A DNA stretch of 64,000 bases from Scatosoma sp045533485 (GCA_045533485.1 JAZSHX010000040.1:1-64000), one strand, 5' to 3'. Positions 34,334 to 42,516 are shown, numbered from the stretch's first letter. A program made the numbers and translations. The notes: generated by a model from the letters alone, not told the origin.

Positions 34334-35020
34334 TTACGCTTTCGTGGAAACTTTCACGCCGGGGCCCATCGTGGAAGCGATAACTACGCTCTTCAAATAT
34401 TGACCCTTTGCTGCTGCGGGCTTCGCCTTAACGATTGCATCCAAAAGAGCGTTGAAGTTTTCGGTGATCTTTTCTGCACCGAAGCTCTTTTTGCCGATGG
34501 GGCAGTGAATGATTGCCGTTTTGTCAAGTCTGTATTCCACTTTACCAGCTTTTACTTCCTTGATTGCTTTTTCAACGTCCATCGTAACCGTACCGCTCTT
34601 AGGGTTAGGCATCAAGCCCTTAGGACCGAGCACACGACCGATACGACCAACCATACCCATCATGTCGGGCGTCGTAATCATAACGTCGAAATCAAACCAG
34701 TTTTCGTTTTGGATTTTTGCGATAAGCTCTTCTGCGCCTACGTAGTCAGCACCAGCTGCTGCCGCTTGGTCTGCTTTTGCACCCTTTGCGATAACCAAAA
34801 CTCTCTTGGTTTTACCCGTACCGTTGGGAAGAACGAGTACGCCACGAACTTGTTGATCTGCTTGACGGGGGTCAACGCCCAAACGTACGTGCATTTCAAT
34901 CGTTTCGTCAAAGTTTGCTTTTGCCGTTTCCAACAATACGGAAACTGCTTCGCCGATTTCATATTGCTTCGTCGTATCAAACGACTTTACGCTGTCTTGA
35001 TATTTTTTACCGTGTTTCAT
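34334..35020 (-). CDS. rplA: 50S ribosomal protein L1
   Basis: 228 residues. MKHGKKYQDSVKSFD N-terminus, RLGVDPRQADQQVRGVLVLP, and GPKGLMPNPKSGTV are diagnostic. Binds 23S rRNA at the stalk near the E site and represses its own mRNA in many bacteria. 17 bp after rplK. Confidence 0.98.
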   Translation of the reverse strand: MKHGKKYQDSVKSFDTTKQYEIGEAVSVLLETAKANFDETIEMHVRLGVDPRQADQQVRGVLVLPNGTGKTKRVLVIAKGAKADQAAAAGADYVGAEELIAKIQNENWFDFDVMITTPDMMGMVGRIGRVLGPKGLMPNPKSGTVTMDVEKAIKEVKAGKVEYRLDKTAIIHCPIGKKSFGAEKITENFNALLDAIVKAKPAAAKGQYLKSVVIASTMGPGVKVSTKA

Positions 35021-35037
35021 TTTCTACCGCCTCCTTA

Positions 35038-35463
35038 TTAGTCTTCGACGGTTACGCCCATACTGCGAGCGGTACCTGCAACCATGCTCATTGCGCTTTC
35101 AAGCGACGTGCAGTTGAGATCGGGCATTTTCGTCTTTGCGATTTCTTCCACTTGCGCTTTGGTGAGCTTACCAACTTTTACGCTGTTGGGCTTTGCGCTT
35201 GCCGTTTCAAGACCAAGAGCTTTCTTGATAAGAACGGGAGCGGGGGGCGTCTTCAATACGAACGTGAAGGAACGATCTTGATAAATCGTTACAACAACGG
35301 GAATAATGAGACCGGGTTTGTCTGCCGTTTTTGCGTTAAATTCCTTGGTAAAACCGGGAAGGTTGATACCGAACGGACCAAGCGTAGAACCTACGGGAGG
35401 GGCCGGGGTAGCTTTACCTGCAGGAAGTTGCAATTTTACGACTGCTGTGATTTTTTTAGCCAT
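35038..35463 (-). CDS. rplK: 50S ribosomal protein L11
   Basis: 141 residues. KLQLPAGKATPAPPVGSTLG is the flexible N-terminal domain and FVLKTPPAPVLIKKALGL the linker; the C-terminus ends ARSMGVTVED. Binds the GTPase-associated region of 23S rRNA. Lies between nusG and rplA as usual, with a 113-bp gap to nusG that includes a run of nine G. Confidence 0.98.
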   Translation of the reverse strand: MAKKITAVVKLQLPAGKATPAPPVGSTLGPFGINLPGFTKEFNAKTADKPGLIIPVVVTIYQDRSFTFVLKTPPAPVLIKKALGLETASAKPNSVKVGKLTKAQVEEIAKTKMPDLNCTSLESAMSMVAGTARSMGVTVED

Positions 35464-35576
35464 AAATATTTTCTCCTATTGTGGTTTTAACAAAGCGCCT
35501 TGAAAGATTTGACGCTTCTCCCACTTATTACCTTGTTTTGCGTCGCTTTTCCACGCGACGATATGGGGGGGGGATA

Positions 35577-36137
35577 TTATTCCCCGTCTGCGTTTGTTTC
35601 GGGCAAAACTGCGTCCACTTTGCGGATTTGCGAATATTCCACGTCCACTTCCGTGCTTCTGCCGAACATAGTAGTGACAATTCTCGCCTTTTGCGCGTCG
35701 TTGTCGATTTCCTTGATAGAACCAAGGAAACCCTTCAAAGGACCGTCTTCCACTTCCACCGTATCGCCCACGGAGAATTCTTCCGTGTGTACGGGGTCTT
35801 CCAAGCGCATTTTACGGATTTCTTCTTCCTTCATAGGAATAGGACGGCCTTGCGGACCGCAGAAACCCGTTACGCCACGCGTACTGGTGACGTAATACCA
35901 AATTTGGTTGGTATAAATCATCTTGATGAACACGTAGCAAGGCAAAAGCTTTCTTTCGACAACCTTTTTCTTGCCGTTCTTTTCTTCGATGACTTCTTCC
36001 ATCGGGATTTTCAAATCCACAATGTAATCGCCCAAATTGTTATTTTCGATAAGTTTTTCCAAGCTGTCCTTTACCATTGCTTCATAGCCGGAATAGGTAT
36101 GAAGAATGTACCACTTGGGTTGTTCGTTCATCGGCAT
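35577..36137 (-). CDS. nusG: Transcription termination/antitermination protein NusG
   Basis: 186 residues from ATG 36137 (GGAGGGG upstream); an ATG two codons later is possible, and the longer frame reaches into secE. NGN domain WYILHTYSGYEAMVKDSLEK, RKLLPCYVFIKM, VTGFCGPQGRPIPM, then the KOW domain FSVGDTVEVEDGPLKGFLGS. Binds RNA polymerase and couples transcription to ribosomes or pausing. Confidence 0.97.
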   Translation of the reverse strand: MPMNEQPKWYILHTYSGYEAMVKDSLEKLIENNNLGDYIVDLKIPMEEVIEEKNGKKKVVERKLLPCYVFIKMIYTNQIWYYVTSTRGVTGFCGPQGRPIPMKEEEIRKMRLEDPVHTEEFSVGDTVEVEDGPLKGFLGSIKEIDNDAQKARIVTTMFGRSTEVDVEYSQIRKVDAVLPETNADGE

Positions 36138-36151
36138 ACTTACCCCTCCGA

Positions 36152-36373
36152 TTACGAGATCAAGCCAAGCAGCCAACCAAGCAATGCGTCAATGCCGGTC
36201 ACTACCGCAAGGAAAGCGCAAACGATTACGAGCACGATGCCCGTCGTTTTTAACACCGTCGTAAATTTAGGCCACGACACTCTTTTCAGTTCAGAGAACG
36301 TTTCCTTAAATTTAGCGCCTACGCGACGAAACCAACTGGGTTTCTTGTTTTTTGTTTTTGTTGCGTTTGCCAT
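36152..36373 (-). CDS. secE: Preprotein translocase subunit SecE
   Basis: 73 residues from ATG 36373 (GAGG upstream). A basic N-terminus, the amphipathic KETFSELKRVSWPKFTTVLK segment and one C-terminal membrane helix are the minimal SecE plan. Forms the SecYEG channel. 14 bp before nusG. Confidence 0.96.
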   Translation of the reverse strand: MANATKTKNKKPSWFRRVGAKFKETFSELKRVSWPKFTTVLKTTGIVLVIVCAFLAVVTGIDALLGWLLGLIS

Positions 36374-36436
36374 TGTGTACCTCAATGCGCGCGTACGTGT
36401 ATATATAATAAGGAAATAAGCGTACGCGTCTTTGGA

Positions 36437-36601
36437 TTATTTAGATTCTTTGTGTTCCGTGTGTTTTTTGCAGAACGGGCAGTATTTGCTCATAACAAGT
36501 CTGTCAGGATCATTCTTTTTGTTTTTGATACTGTCATAGTTTCTGTGCTTACATTCCGTGCATTCAAACGTAATTTTGGCTCTTGCCGTTTTGGTTGCCA
36601 T
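36437..36601 (-). CDS. rpmG: 50S ribosomal protein L33
   Basis: 54 residues from ATG 36601 (GGAG at 8 nt). Has the four-cysteine zinc form: C-x2-C (FECTECKHRNY) and C-x2-C (KYCPFCKKHTEHKESK). First gene of the rpmG-secE-nusG-rplKA operon. Confidence 0.97.
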   Translation of the reverse strand: MATKTARAKITFECTECKHRNYDSIKNKKNDPDRLVMSKYCPFCKKHTEHKESK

Positions 36602-36650
36602 AATCAAAACTCCATACAAAAAAATTACACCCCTCGCGGTGCGTGAAATA

Positions 36651-36679
36651 AGTTTACCACACTTTAAGGGGCTTGTCAA
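36651..36679 (-). promoter_or_regulatory. Promoter of rpmG-secE-nusG-rplK-rplA
   Basis: On the minus strand TTGACA (36674-36679), 17-bp spacer, TAAACT (36651-36656), about 43 nt before the rpmG start. Confidence 0.85.
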
Positions 36680-36730
36680 TCTTTTTTATAAGATTTTTGT
36701 AATTTTTTTTATTTTTTAGGAAAATATTTT

Positions 36731-37924
36731 TTATATAAGGTTATATTCCTGTGCCAACGCCTTAAACAACGGCAAAGCGCGCTCAATTTGCTCCGTACTT
36801 ACGCAATAGGCGATGCGTACCCAGCCCTTGCAGCCGAAATCTTCGCCGTTTACCAGCAACAATTCATACTTTTTCGCACGCTCGCAAAACGCCTTTGCAT
36901 CCTCTTCCGCCGCCTTCATAAACAAGTAGAACGCACCGTCAGGATGCACGCAAGTAAAACCGTATTCCGTTAAAGCATTATAGAGTAAATCGCGGTTGGT
37001 TTTGTATACCTGCAAATCCGCCGTTAAACCGTCGCATTTTGCCGCTACGCGTTGGAAAAGCGCAGGCGCGCATACAAACCCAAGCGCACGCCCAGCACCG
37101 CATACAGCCGCGTATAAACGCTTGGCATCGCTTGCCTTGGGATTGACTGCAATATACCCTACGCGTTCCCCGGGCAAAGAAAGCGATTTGGAATAGGAAT
37201 AGCACACCACCGTGTCGTCGTAAAAGCGCATAGGGCTTACGACCTGAACCTGCTTATCGTAGACAAGCTCTCTATACGGTTCGTCGGAAATCAAATAGAT
37301 AGGCGCGCCCTGCTCCGCTGACTTTTCCTTCAAAATATCCGCAAGCATTTGCATGGTTTTTTCGCCGTACACCACCCCCGACGGATTGTTGGGAGAGTTG
37401 ATAAGCACGCCCTTGGTATGCGGATTAATCGCTTTTTTGAGCGCGTCGAAATCGGGCAAAAGCGTTTCGCCGCTCGATTGCAACACGACGATTTTCGCAC
37501 CCGCGTTTTCAATGAATACCTTGTATTCGGGGAAGAACGGCGCAAACACGATAAATTCGTCCTGTTCGCAGGTAAGCGCCTTTAAGGTAATCGTCAAGCT
37601 TGCCGCCGCGCCGCAGGTCATATACAAATCGTCGCCGCTTATTTGCACGCCGAAACGGCGGGTATAATTTGCCGCAATCGTATCGCGAACGGCTTTATCG
37701 CCCTGCGCGGACGTATAGCCGTGCAATTCCACCGACGGCATTTCGCTAACCAGCTTTGCAATCGTTTGATTGACGATAGCAGGCGCGGGCACGGACGGAT
37801 TGCCGATAGAAAAATCAAACACGTTTTCCTTGCCGATTTCCGCTGCGCGCGTTTTGGCGTATTCAAAAATTTCACGGATGGTCGAACGCTTACTGCCAAG
37901 CGCATACATCGTTTCGTTTAACAT
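36731..37924 (-). CDS. Pyridoxal-phosphate aminotransferase, class I/II
   Basis: 397 residues, AspC-like fold type I. FDFSIGNPSVPAP at the N-terminus, INSPNNPSGVVY, SDEPYRELVY (Asp and Tyr contacting PLP), and the Schiff-base Lys in SYSKSLSLPGERVGYIA. The C-terminus contributes the substrate Arg in WVRIAYCV. Likely transfers amino groups from aspartate, aromatic or similar acids; the substrate cannot be fixed. It is 10 bp downstream of a YwaF-like gene. Confidence 0.93.
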   Translation of the reverse strand: MLNETMYALGSKRSTIREIFEYAKTRAAEIGKENVFDFSIGNPSVPAPAIVNQTIAKLVSEMPSVELHGYTSAQGDKAVRDTIAANYTRRFGVQISGDDLYMTCGAAASLTITLKALTCEQDEFIVFAPFFPEYKVFIENAGAKIVVLQSSGETLLPDFDALKKAINPHTKGVLINSPNNPSGVVYGEKTMQMLADILKEKSAEQGAPIYLISDEPYRELVYDKQVQVVSPMRFYDDTVVCYSYSKSLSLPGERVGYIAVNPKASDAKRLYAAVCGAGRALGFVCAPALFQRVAAKCDGLTADLQVYKTNRDLLYNALTEYGFTCVHPDGAFYLFMKAAEEDAKAFCERAKKYELLLVNGEDFGCKGWVRIAYCVSTEQIERALPLFKALAQEYNLI

Positions 37925-37934
37925 ATTTTCTCCT

Positions 37935-38783
37935 TTATTTTTCCTCCGTTTTCTTCGCCACAGCGATGTCTGTTTGCGCGGAAGCGGTATCCAGCGTTTG
38001 TCCTTGATAAAATTCTTCGTTCTCCGCAGACAAATCGTCCTTATCTTCGTTGGGGGTTAGCAATTTCCCTATGGAAATTTCTTTTGTCTTATGCGCAGTC
38101 AATCTCACGAACATACGCCCGATTTGCCAACCGATAGTCAGCACTGCCAAAACGCCCAAATAATAAGCAATCAGCGTTGCGCCGAAGCTGCCGAAAATAT
38201 CCAAAAAGTAAATGCCGTAGCTGCCGTACGGGTTCATCCCGAAAAAGCTTCTGTGGAATACGTAGTTCAAAATTACGCCGAAGGTAATTACCGAATACAT
38301 AAACACGATAGATTTTATCCAGTGTTCAAAATCCACTTTGATTTGCCTTGTTACCACCAAATACAAACCAAACAGCGACGCGTGCATATGGCAAAAAGCT
38401 TCGCTTGTGTACATAAACGTTGCTTCTTGGGTAAAGTTAAACAGATATGCTTGTTCGGGACTAATCAGCATCGCGCAGAACATACCGAAACTTAAAAACG
38501 CAATCGCGGACAAACAGTGTTCTCTCACGCCGTCGCTCATAAAATATAACAAGCCCACCATCGTAAAAATCATAGGACTGATATTGTCAAGCGTCATAAA
38601 TTTTTCGTCCAGCCAGCCCCTTTGGAAATAGGAATAATTCCAGCAAAAGAAAAAAATGATATCGGTGATTACGAAAATACAGTTGAATGCTTTTATATTC
38701 AATTTATCACGATACAAACAGATAAGTGCCAACGAAAAGAAATAAATGAATAGCACGATACCTGCCATAAGCATCATATGCAT
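37935..38783 (-). CDS. YwaF-like multi-pass membrane protein
   Basis: 282 residues with about six or seven hydrophobic segments (first at residues 5-25, last near 205-225) and a charged cytoplasmic C-tail of about 50 residues rich in Glu/Asp/Lys. The layout resembles the YwaF/TIGR02206 family of unknown function, a weak identification. Start ATG 38783 has AAAGGGGG at 8 nt. Sandwiched between a membrane-anchored LRR protein and an aminotransferase in one minus-strand run. Confidence 0.6.
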   Translation of the reverse strand: MHMMLMAGIVLFIYFFSLALICLYRDKLNIKAFNCIFVITDIIFFFCWNYSYFQRGWLDEKFMTLDNISPMIFTMVGLLYFMSDGVREHCLSAIAFLSFGMFCAMLISPEQAYLFNFTQEATFMYTSEAFCHMHASLFGLYLVVTRQIKVDFEHWIKSIVFMYSVITFGVILNYVFHRSFFGMNPYGSYGIYFLDIFGSFGATLIAYYLGVLAVLTIGWQIGRMFVRLTAHKTKEISIGKLLTPNEDKDDLSAENEEFYQGQTLDTASAQTDIAVAKKTEEK

Positions 38784-38798
38784 ACGCAGTACCCCCTT

Positions 38799-39764
38799 TT
38801 ATTCTTCGTCATCCGCTCCGCTTTCGTCCGTCGTCTGATCTTCCGTGCTTTCTTCTTGCGGTTGATAATCCCAAACAAAGGTCGCCGTGCCCGTAAATGC
38901 GTCTGCCGCCCAGCCCGTTGGCTTGTCAAGCTCGGTTACGCAAGCATATACGGTGAACGTAGTTTGCGTAAACGCGCCGCTGCCGATGCTTTCCAGCGTT
39001 ACGGGCAATACAATTTCCGCAAGCGAAGTGCAACCGGCAAACGCGCCTGCCCCGATGGAGAGTACGTTTTCGCCAAGCTCCACCGTTTCCAGCATTTCAC
39101 AGCCGTTAAAGGCATTGTCACCGATTATTTGCACGTCGCCGTCCAAAGCAATTTCTTGCAAGCTTTCACAGCCGGCAAACGCATTGTCGCCAAGTTTAAC
39201 AAGCGTGGACGGCAATTCGATTTTTTCAAGCGAAGTGCAACCGGCAAACGCATTATCGCCGATAGACAAAATACCGTCAAGCAAATAAATACTCTTGATC
39301 CCGTCGCAATTTTCAAACGCGCCGTCTTCAATACCGAGCACTTTTTTTCCATCGTGATATGCACCGATATAAATATCGCCCGTCAAATCCTTGAACGCGC
39401 CGCTAATCGTGCAATAATTGCTGTCGCCGTTTTCTTCGACAAAGCTGTATTCAATGCCGTAGCTGGTTTCATATTCCCAAATCGCCACGATGGTCAAATC
39501 GCGCGTTACCTTGCTGTACGACGCGCTCCATTTCAAGAAATAGCAACCGTCCTTGGTTGCCGTAGGCGGCGTTGCGCTTTGCCCTTGCGTAACGCGTTGC
39601 TCCAAATCGCCGCTAAGCAGCGTACCACCGTTCAAATCAAATTTAACCGTGTACGATTTTTTGCCTGCAAAGAAAATCATAAGCAAAATCGCGGCAATGG
39701 CAATAAATTCCACCACTAAAATGATAATCAATTTGATTTTTTGCTTCATATTCTTATTTTCCAT
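38799..39764 (-). CDS. Membrane-anchored BspA-type leucine-rich repeat protein
   Basis: 321 residues from ATG 39764 (GGAGG upstream). One N-terminal membrane helix (residues about 10-33) with no cleavage site, then an InlB B-repeat-like unit (VKFDLNGGTLLSGDLEQR, FLKWSASYSKVT). Residues about 110-270 carry BspA/LRR_5 repeats (GDNAFAGCTSLEKIELPSTL, GAGAFAGCTSLAEIVLPVTL). Acidic C-tail. The repeats would display outside the cell and may bind host or bacterial ligands. Its promoter holds a palindrome between -35 and -10. Confidence 0.88.
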   Translation of the reverse strand: MENKNMKQKIKLIIILVVEFIAIAAILLMIFFAGKKSYTVKFDLNGGTLLSGDLEQRVTQGQSATPPTATKDGCYFLKWSASYSKVTRDLTIVAIWEYETSYGIEYSFVEENGDSNYCTISGAFKDLTGDIYIGAYHDGKKVLGIEDGAFENCDGIKSIYLLDGILSIGDNAFAGCTSLEKIELPSTLVKLGDNAFAGCESLQEIALDGDVQIIGDNAFNGCEMLETVELGENVLSIGAGAFAGCTSLAEIVLPVTLESIGSGAFTQTTFTVYACVTELDKPTGWAADAFTGTATFVWDYQPQEESTEDQTTDESGADDEE

Positions 39765-39787
39765 GTCTCTTTCCTCCACGTTCTTCT

Positions 39788-39817
39788 ATTTTATCACAAA
39801 AGCAATGCTTTTGACAA
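39788..39817 (-). promoter_or_regulatory. Promoter of the LRR protein gene with embedded palindrome
   Basis: On the minus strand TTGTCA (39812-39817), 18-bp spacer, TAAAAT (39788-39793). The spacer contains CAAAAGCAATGCTTTTG (39797-39813), a perfect 8+1+8 palindrome placed like an operator. Confidence 0.65.
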
Positions 39818-39892
39818 TACTTTCTCGCAAAATTTCACCATTTACACACAATTTTCATAAAAATGCGTGTAAAATCAACCATTTTTTGGCAT

Positions 39893-39925
39893 AAAAAGGG
39901 CTTGCCGTATAGACAAGCCGTGTTT
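39893..39925 (-). terminator. Terminator after the 63-residue ORF
   Basis: GGCTTG (39899-39904) pairs with CAAGCC (39914-39919); the minus strand continues CTTTTTATG. The plus strand also continues with T residues. Confidence 0.6.
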
Positions 39926-39932
39926 TTTCTTA

Positions 39933-40124
39933 TTATCTTTGTGCGTTTTCCGCCTTTTGACTTTCTACATAATATACAGAATTAGGACTGCTTAATGCAC
40001 CGCCTTCGGCATCAGGAGGTAACCAACGCGGGCGTTTTTGCTCGTGTGCATTGTTATACCAACATTCTTGTTGCTTTTCTTCTTGCTTTTTATTGCGCTT
40101 AAAAAGTTTTTGAAAAAGTTTCAT
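39933..40124 (-). CDS. 63-residue hydrophilic protein of unknown function
   Basis: Unrecognised. The N-terminal 18 residues are strongly basic and amphipathic (MKLFQKLFKRNKKQEEKQQE), followed by a WYNN and a PRWLPPD motif and a polar tail. There is no signal peptide or membrane span. It is supported as a gene by a perfect promoter (40157-40185), ribosome site AAGGGGGT and a terminator. Possibly a peripheral membrane or nucleic-acid-binding small protein. Confidence 0.7.
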   Translation of the reverse strand: MKLFQKLFKRNKKQEEKQQECWYNNAHEQKRPRWLPPDAEGGALSSPNSVYYVESQKAENAQR

Positions 40125-40156
40125 AAATACCCCCTTACAATTCTTTCTATACTGCT

Positions 40157-40185
40157 ATTATATAACATTGAAAAAGTTTTGTCAA
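40157..40185 (-). promoter_or_regulatory. Promoter of the 63-residue ORF
   Basis: On the minus strand perfect TTGACA (40180-40185), 17-bp spacer, perfect TATAAT (40157-40162). Confidence 0.88.
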
Positions 40186-40230
40186 GTAGTTGATAAAAAA
40201 GGGCTTAAAAATTTCAAGCCCTTTCCCGCA

Positions 40231-40395
40231 TTACACTTCTTCCACTGTAATTTTGAACATTTGCCCGTTAGGAATACGCATCAGCAACGCAAGGTCTTTG
40301 CGTTCGTATGTAGCAACAAACTCTTCCGTAATCACTTTCGCCAACTTTTCAAATAACTCTTCCGCCGTCGCCTTATTTACTTTTTGTTCTTCCAT
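40231..40395 (-). CDS. 54-residue small protein divergent from a double-HTH regulator
   Basis: Starts ATG 40395 after AAAAAAGGAG. Sequence begins MEEQKVNKATAEELFEKLAK (a charged helix) and ends MRIPNGQMFKITVEEV (two probable beta strands). The last 20 residues align without gaps to the 48-residue protein at 61147-61293, sharing R-x3-G-[QK]-x-F-[KQ]-[IL]-x-V-x-E. It has its own promoter (40453-40481) and is divergent from the regulator at 40573, the same plan as the second locus. Function unknown; a co-regulator or toxin/antitoxin-like partner is possible. Confidence 0.75.
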   Translation of the reverse strand: MEEQKVNKATAEELFEKLAKVITEEFVATYERKDLALLMRIPNGQMFKITVEEV

Positions 40396-40452
40396 AATAT
40401 GCTCCTTTTTTATTTTTTCATCAATCCGCGCGCTTTGGATTTATGTAATATT

Positions 40453-40481
40453 ATTATACTATCTCTAGTACGGAAAATCAA
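40453..40481 (-). promoter_or_regulatory. Promoter of the 54-residue ORF
   Basis: On the minus strand TTGATT (40476-40481), 17-bp spacer, perfect TATAAT (40453-40458). TTTTGTC motifs at 40485-40491, 40530-40536 and 40540-40546 lie between it and the regulator gene; the last two are spaced one helical turn apart. Confidence 0.72.
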
Positions 40482-40572
40482 GACTTTTGTCCGTAGTTTA
40501 GAAGATAATAAATAAAAATACAGCACTACTTTTGTCGTATTTTGTCGAAATTGTTGTAGGGGGGGGATAAAA

Positions 40573-41016
40573 GTGAACTTAACCATTTTTGCAGATAAAC
40601 TTTCCGAACTAATATTTGACATCAAGAAAAACGTGCGCGAAGTTGCCAAAGAAACAAACATCGGCAAATCAACCATTTACGAATATTTGTCGGGAGAGAA
40701 GATGCCAACCTTGTGCAATCTTATAAAACTCGCCGACTACTTTGGTTGTTCCATTGACTATTTATTAGGATTAGAACAAGAAAATATAGAAAAACATTTT
40801 CAAGTTTGCAAACCATTTGCCCAACGTTTTCAAGAAATTTTACAATATTTTGCAATTAGTCGTTATCACTTAGAAAAAATAACGGGAATTGCAGAATCTG
40901 CGTTGTATTACTGGGCAAAAGGACAAAAATCGCCCACTTTAGAAAACATTTTGCTTGTCTGTGAGAAATTAGATTGTAGAGTCGATTTCTTCATCGGTCG
41001 CTCAAATATAAGATAA
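40573..41016 (+). CDS. Double XRE-type HTH regulator (locus A)
   Basis: 147 residues made of two helix-turn-helix domains of the XRE/Cro type: residues about 5-65 (REVAKETNIGKSTIYEYLSG, closing with CSIDYLLGL) and about 78-142 (YHLEKITGIAESALYYWAKG, closing with CRVDFFIGR). Each half has the usual five-helix pattern, so the protein probably binds a direct or inverted double site. The start is GTG, with a ribosome site that is a run of eight G (40559-40566). Same architecture as the two genes at 61431-62296. Lower GC than the flanking core genes. Confidence 0.85.
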   Translation: MNLTIFADKLSELIFDIKKNVREVAKETNIGKSTIYEYLSGEKMPTLCNLIKLADYFGCSIDYLLGLEQENIEKHFQVCKPFAQRFQEILQYFAISRYHLEKITGIAESALYYWAKGQKSPTLENILLVCEKLDCRVDFFIGRSNIR

Positions 41017-41037
41017 AACCATAATTATACAAACAAA

Positions 41038-41071
41038 AAAACGGCTTGGATTTTTCCAAGCCGTTTTCTTT
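41038..41071 (+). terminator. Terminator of the locus A regulator
   Basis: A perfect 13-bp stem (41038-41050 with 41055-41067, loop TTTT) is followed by CTTTATT and sits 21 bp after the stop codon. Confidence 0.85.
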
Positions 41072-41091
41072 ATTCACCTGCAATTCGTTGC

Positions 41092-41244
41092 GGGGATTTT
41101 TACTAAATCAAAAATCATTATCTAGGATTTTTGATATTTGCTTGGGATACTGCTGATATACTTCGAGGGGCGATAATGTTATTATCTCAAACTAAAATCG
41201 TTTATTTTTGCATTTGATAATAACATAAATTGAGTAAAAACCCC
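41092..41244. repeat. Nested inverted-repeat element
   Basis: Ends: GGGGATTTTTACT (41092-41104) and AGTAAAAACCCC (41233-41244) are inverted with one base missing. Inside are a perfect 10-bp hairpin ATCAAAAATC/GATTTTTGAT (41107-41116, 41126-41135) and an 11-bp pair ATGTTATTATC/GATAATAACAT (41176-41186, 41216-41226). About 153 bp long, AT-rich, no ORF. The right end touches the stop codon of the ATPase gene. It resembles a miniature inverted-repeat element or a strong multi-hairpin 3' region. Confidence 0.6.
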
Positions 41245-42450
41245 TTAATCCGTCAACCCCAATAACCAATCTCTTGCATTGACACATCTAATCCCATTAT
41301 ATTGCACTTCGGGATTATCATCAAGTGTTAAAAGATACTTGGGATAATGGTCTCTTATTGTCTCTAATGCACGTAATTCCCTTTCCAAGGTTTTTTCATC
41401 ACGAGCTGTCAACGCCACTTGAAAATACGTTGTTCCTTTACTATTTTGCGCAACGAAATCGACTTCGTATTCATCAACTTTGCCAACATACACTTCATAG
41501 CCGCGCCTTAATAATTCTAAATATACGACGTTCTCTAAAATACGCCCCATATCCGCTTGCTGCGAGCCAATCAACATAAAACGAAGTCCAATATCCACAA
41601 CGTAATATTTTTCAAGCGTTTTTAGATGCTGTTTCCCTTTAATATTATAACGTTTCGCTTGGTAAACTATATAGCTTTCCGTTAAAGCCGACAAATACTT
41701 TTCTACCGTTTTCGTGTCGATTTTTCTTCCATCCGAAGTCATCGTATCGGCTATCTTTTTCGATGACAACGGATTCCCGATATTATCAAAAACAAAACGA
41801 AGAAGGCTTTTTAACATCATCGTATCGGAAATTTTCTTGCGGTTTACAATATCTTTTACTACAATCGTGTTATAAATTCCTTCTAAGTAATCTCGGGTTT
41901 CGTTCGGTTGCTCCTTCAACTCTAACGCATACGGGAATGAACTTTTTTGAAGATATTCCGTAAACTTAATCCCTCGATCGGACATACTTCCCGTACTTTC
42001 CATATATTCCTTAAAGGAAAGAGGCAACATTTCTATCTGCACATATCTACCCGAAATCAACGTAGCAATTTCACTTGACAGCATATACGCGTTAGAGCCT
42101 GTAATATACATATCCACATTCTTTTGGATATAGAGGCTATCTACAACCTTCGGGAAGTCTATAACGTGATGCACTTCATCTAAAAAGATATAGTTCATCT
42201 TTCCCTTAACCATACGTTCTTTCAGGTACGCATAGAGTTTTTTATAATTCGTCAATTCTTCATAATCAAGATTTTCAAAATTTATGGATATAATTTGCTC
42301 ATCCAATACCCCTTGCTTTTTTAACCACTCTTGATATATTTCAAGCAAAGTTGATTTTCCGCAACGGCGAATGCCCGTGACAATCTTAATCAGTTGTTTA
42401 TCTTTGAGTGCAATTAACTTATCTAAATACTCTTTTCTCTGAATTATCAT
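41245..42450 (-). CDS. AAA ATPase with DUF4143 (nuclease-like) domain
   Basis: 401 residues. N-terminal P-loop ATPase of the AAA_14 group: Walker A TGIRRCGKST, Walker B MNYIFLDEVHHV, ITGSNAYML sensor region. C-terminal DUF4143 with EVDFVAQ...YFQVA, resembling a PD-(D/E)xK core. These proteins are common, patchily distributed and of unclear role, often carried by mobile or accessory DNA. AT-richer than its neighbours, consistent with transfer. Has its own promoter with a palindrome over the -10. Ribosome site AAAAAGGAGAAG. Confidence 0.9.
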   Translation of the reverse strand: MIIQRKEYLDKLIALKDKQLIKIVTGIRRCGKSTLLEIYQEWLKKQGVLDEQIISINFENLDYEELTNYKKLYAYLKERMVKGKMNYIFLDEVHHVIDFPKVVDSLYIQKNVDMYITGSNAYMLSSEIATLISGRYVQIEMLPLSFKEYMESTGSMSDRGIKFTEYLQKSSFPYALELKEQPNETRDYLEGIYNTIVVKDIVNRKKISDTMMLKSLLRFVFDNIGNPLSSKKIADTMTSDGRKIDTKTVEKYLSALTESYIVYQAKRYNIKGKQHLKTLEKYYVVDIGLRFMLIGSQQADMGRILENVVYLELLRRGYEVYVGKVDEYEVDFVAQNSKGTTYFQVALTARDEKTLERELRALETIRDHYPKYLLTLDDNPEVQYNGIRCVNARDWLLGLTD

Positions 42451-42471
42451 AAATCTTCTCCTTTTTACTAC

Positions 42472-42504
42472 GTTAATATTAACATATCAAAAAGAGAATG
42501 TCAA
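42472..42504 (-). promoter_or_regulatory. Promoter of the DUF4143 ATPase with palindrome over the -10
   Basis: On the minus strand TTGACA (42499-42504), 17-bp spacer, TAATAT (42476-42481). GTTAATATTAAC (42472-42483), a perfect 12-bp palindrome, covers the -10 box and could be an operator. Confidence 0.75.
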
Positions 42505-42516
42505 GTGATTTTTGGA

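Noticed and set aside
40168..40468. Plus-strand frames opposite the 54-residue ORF
   Set aside because: No ribosome site or promoter; the minus-strand ORF has both and a homologue at the second locus.
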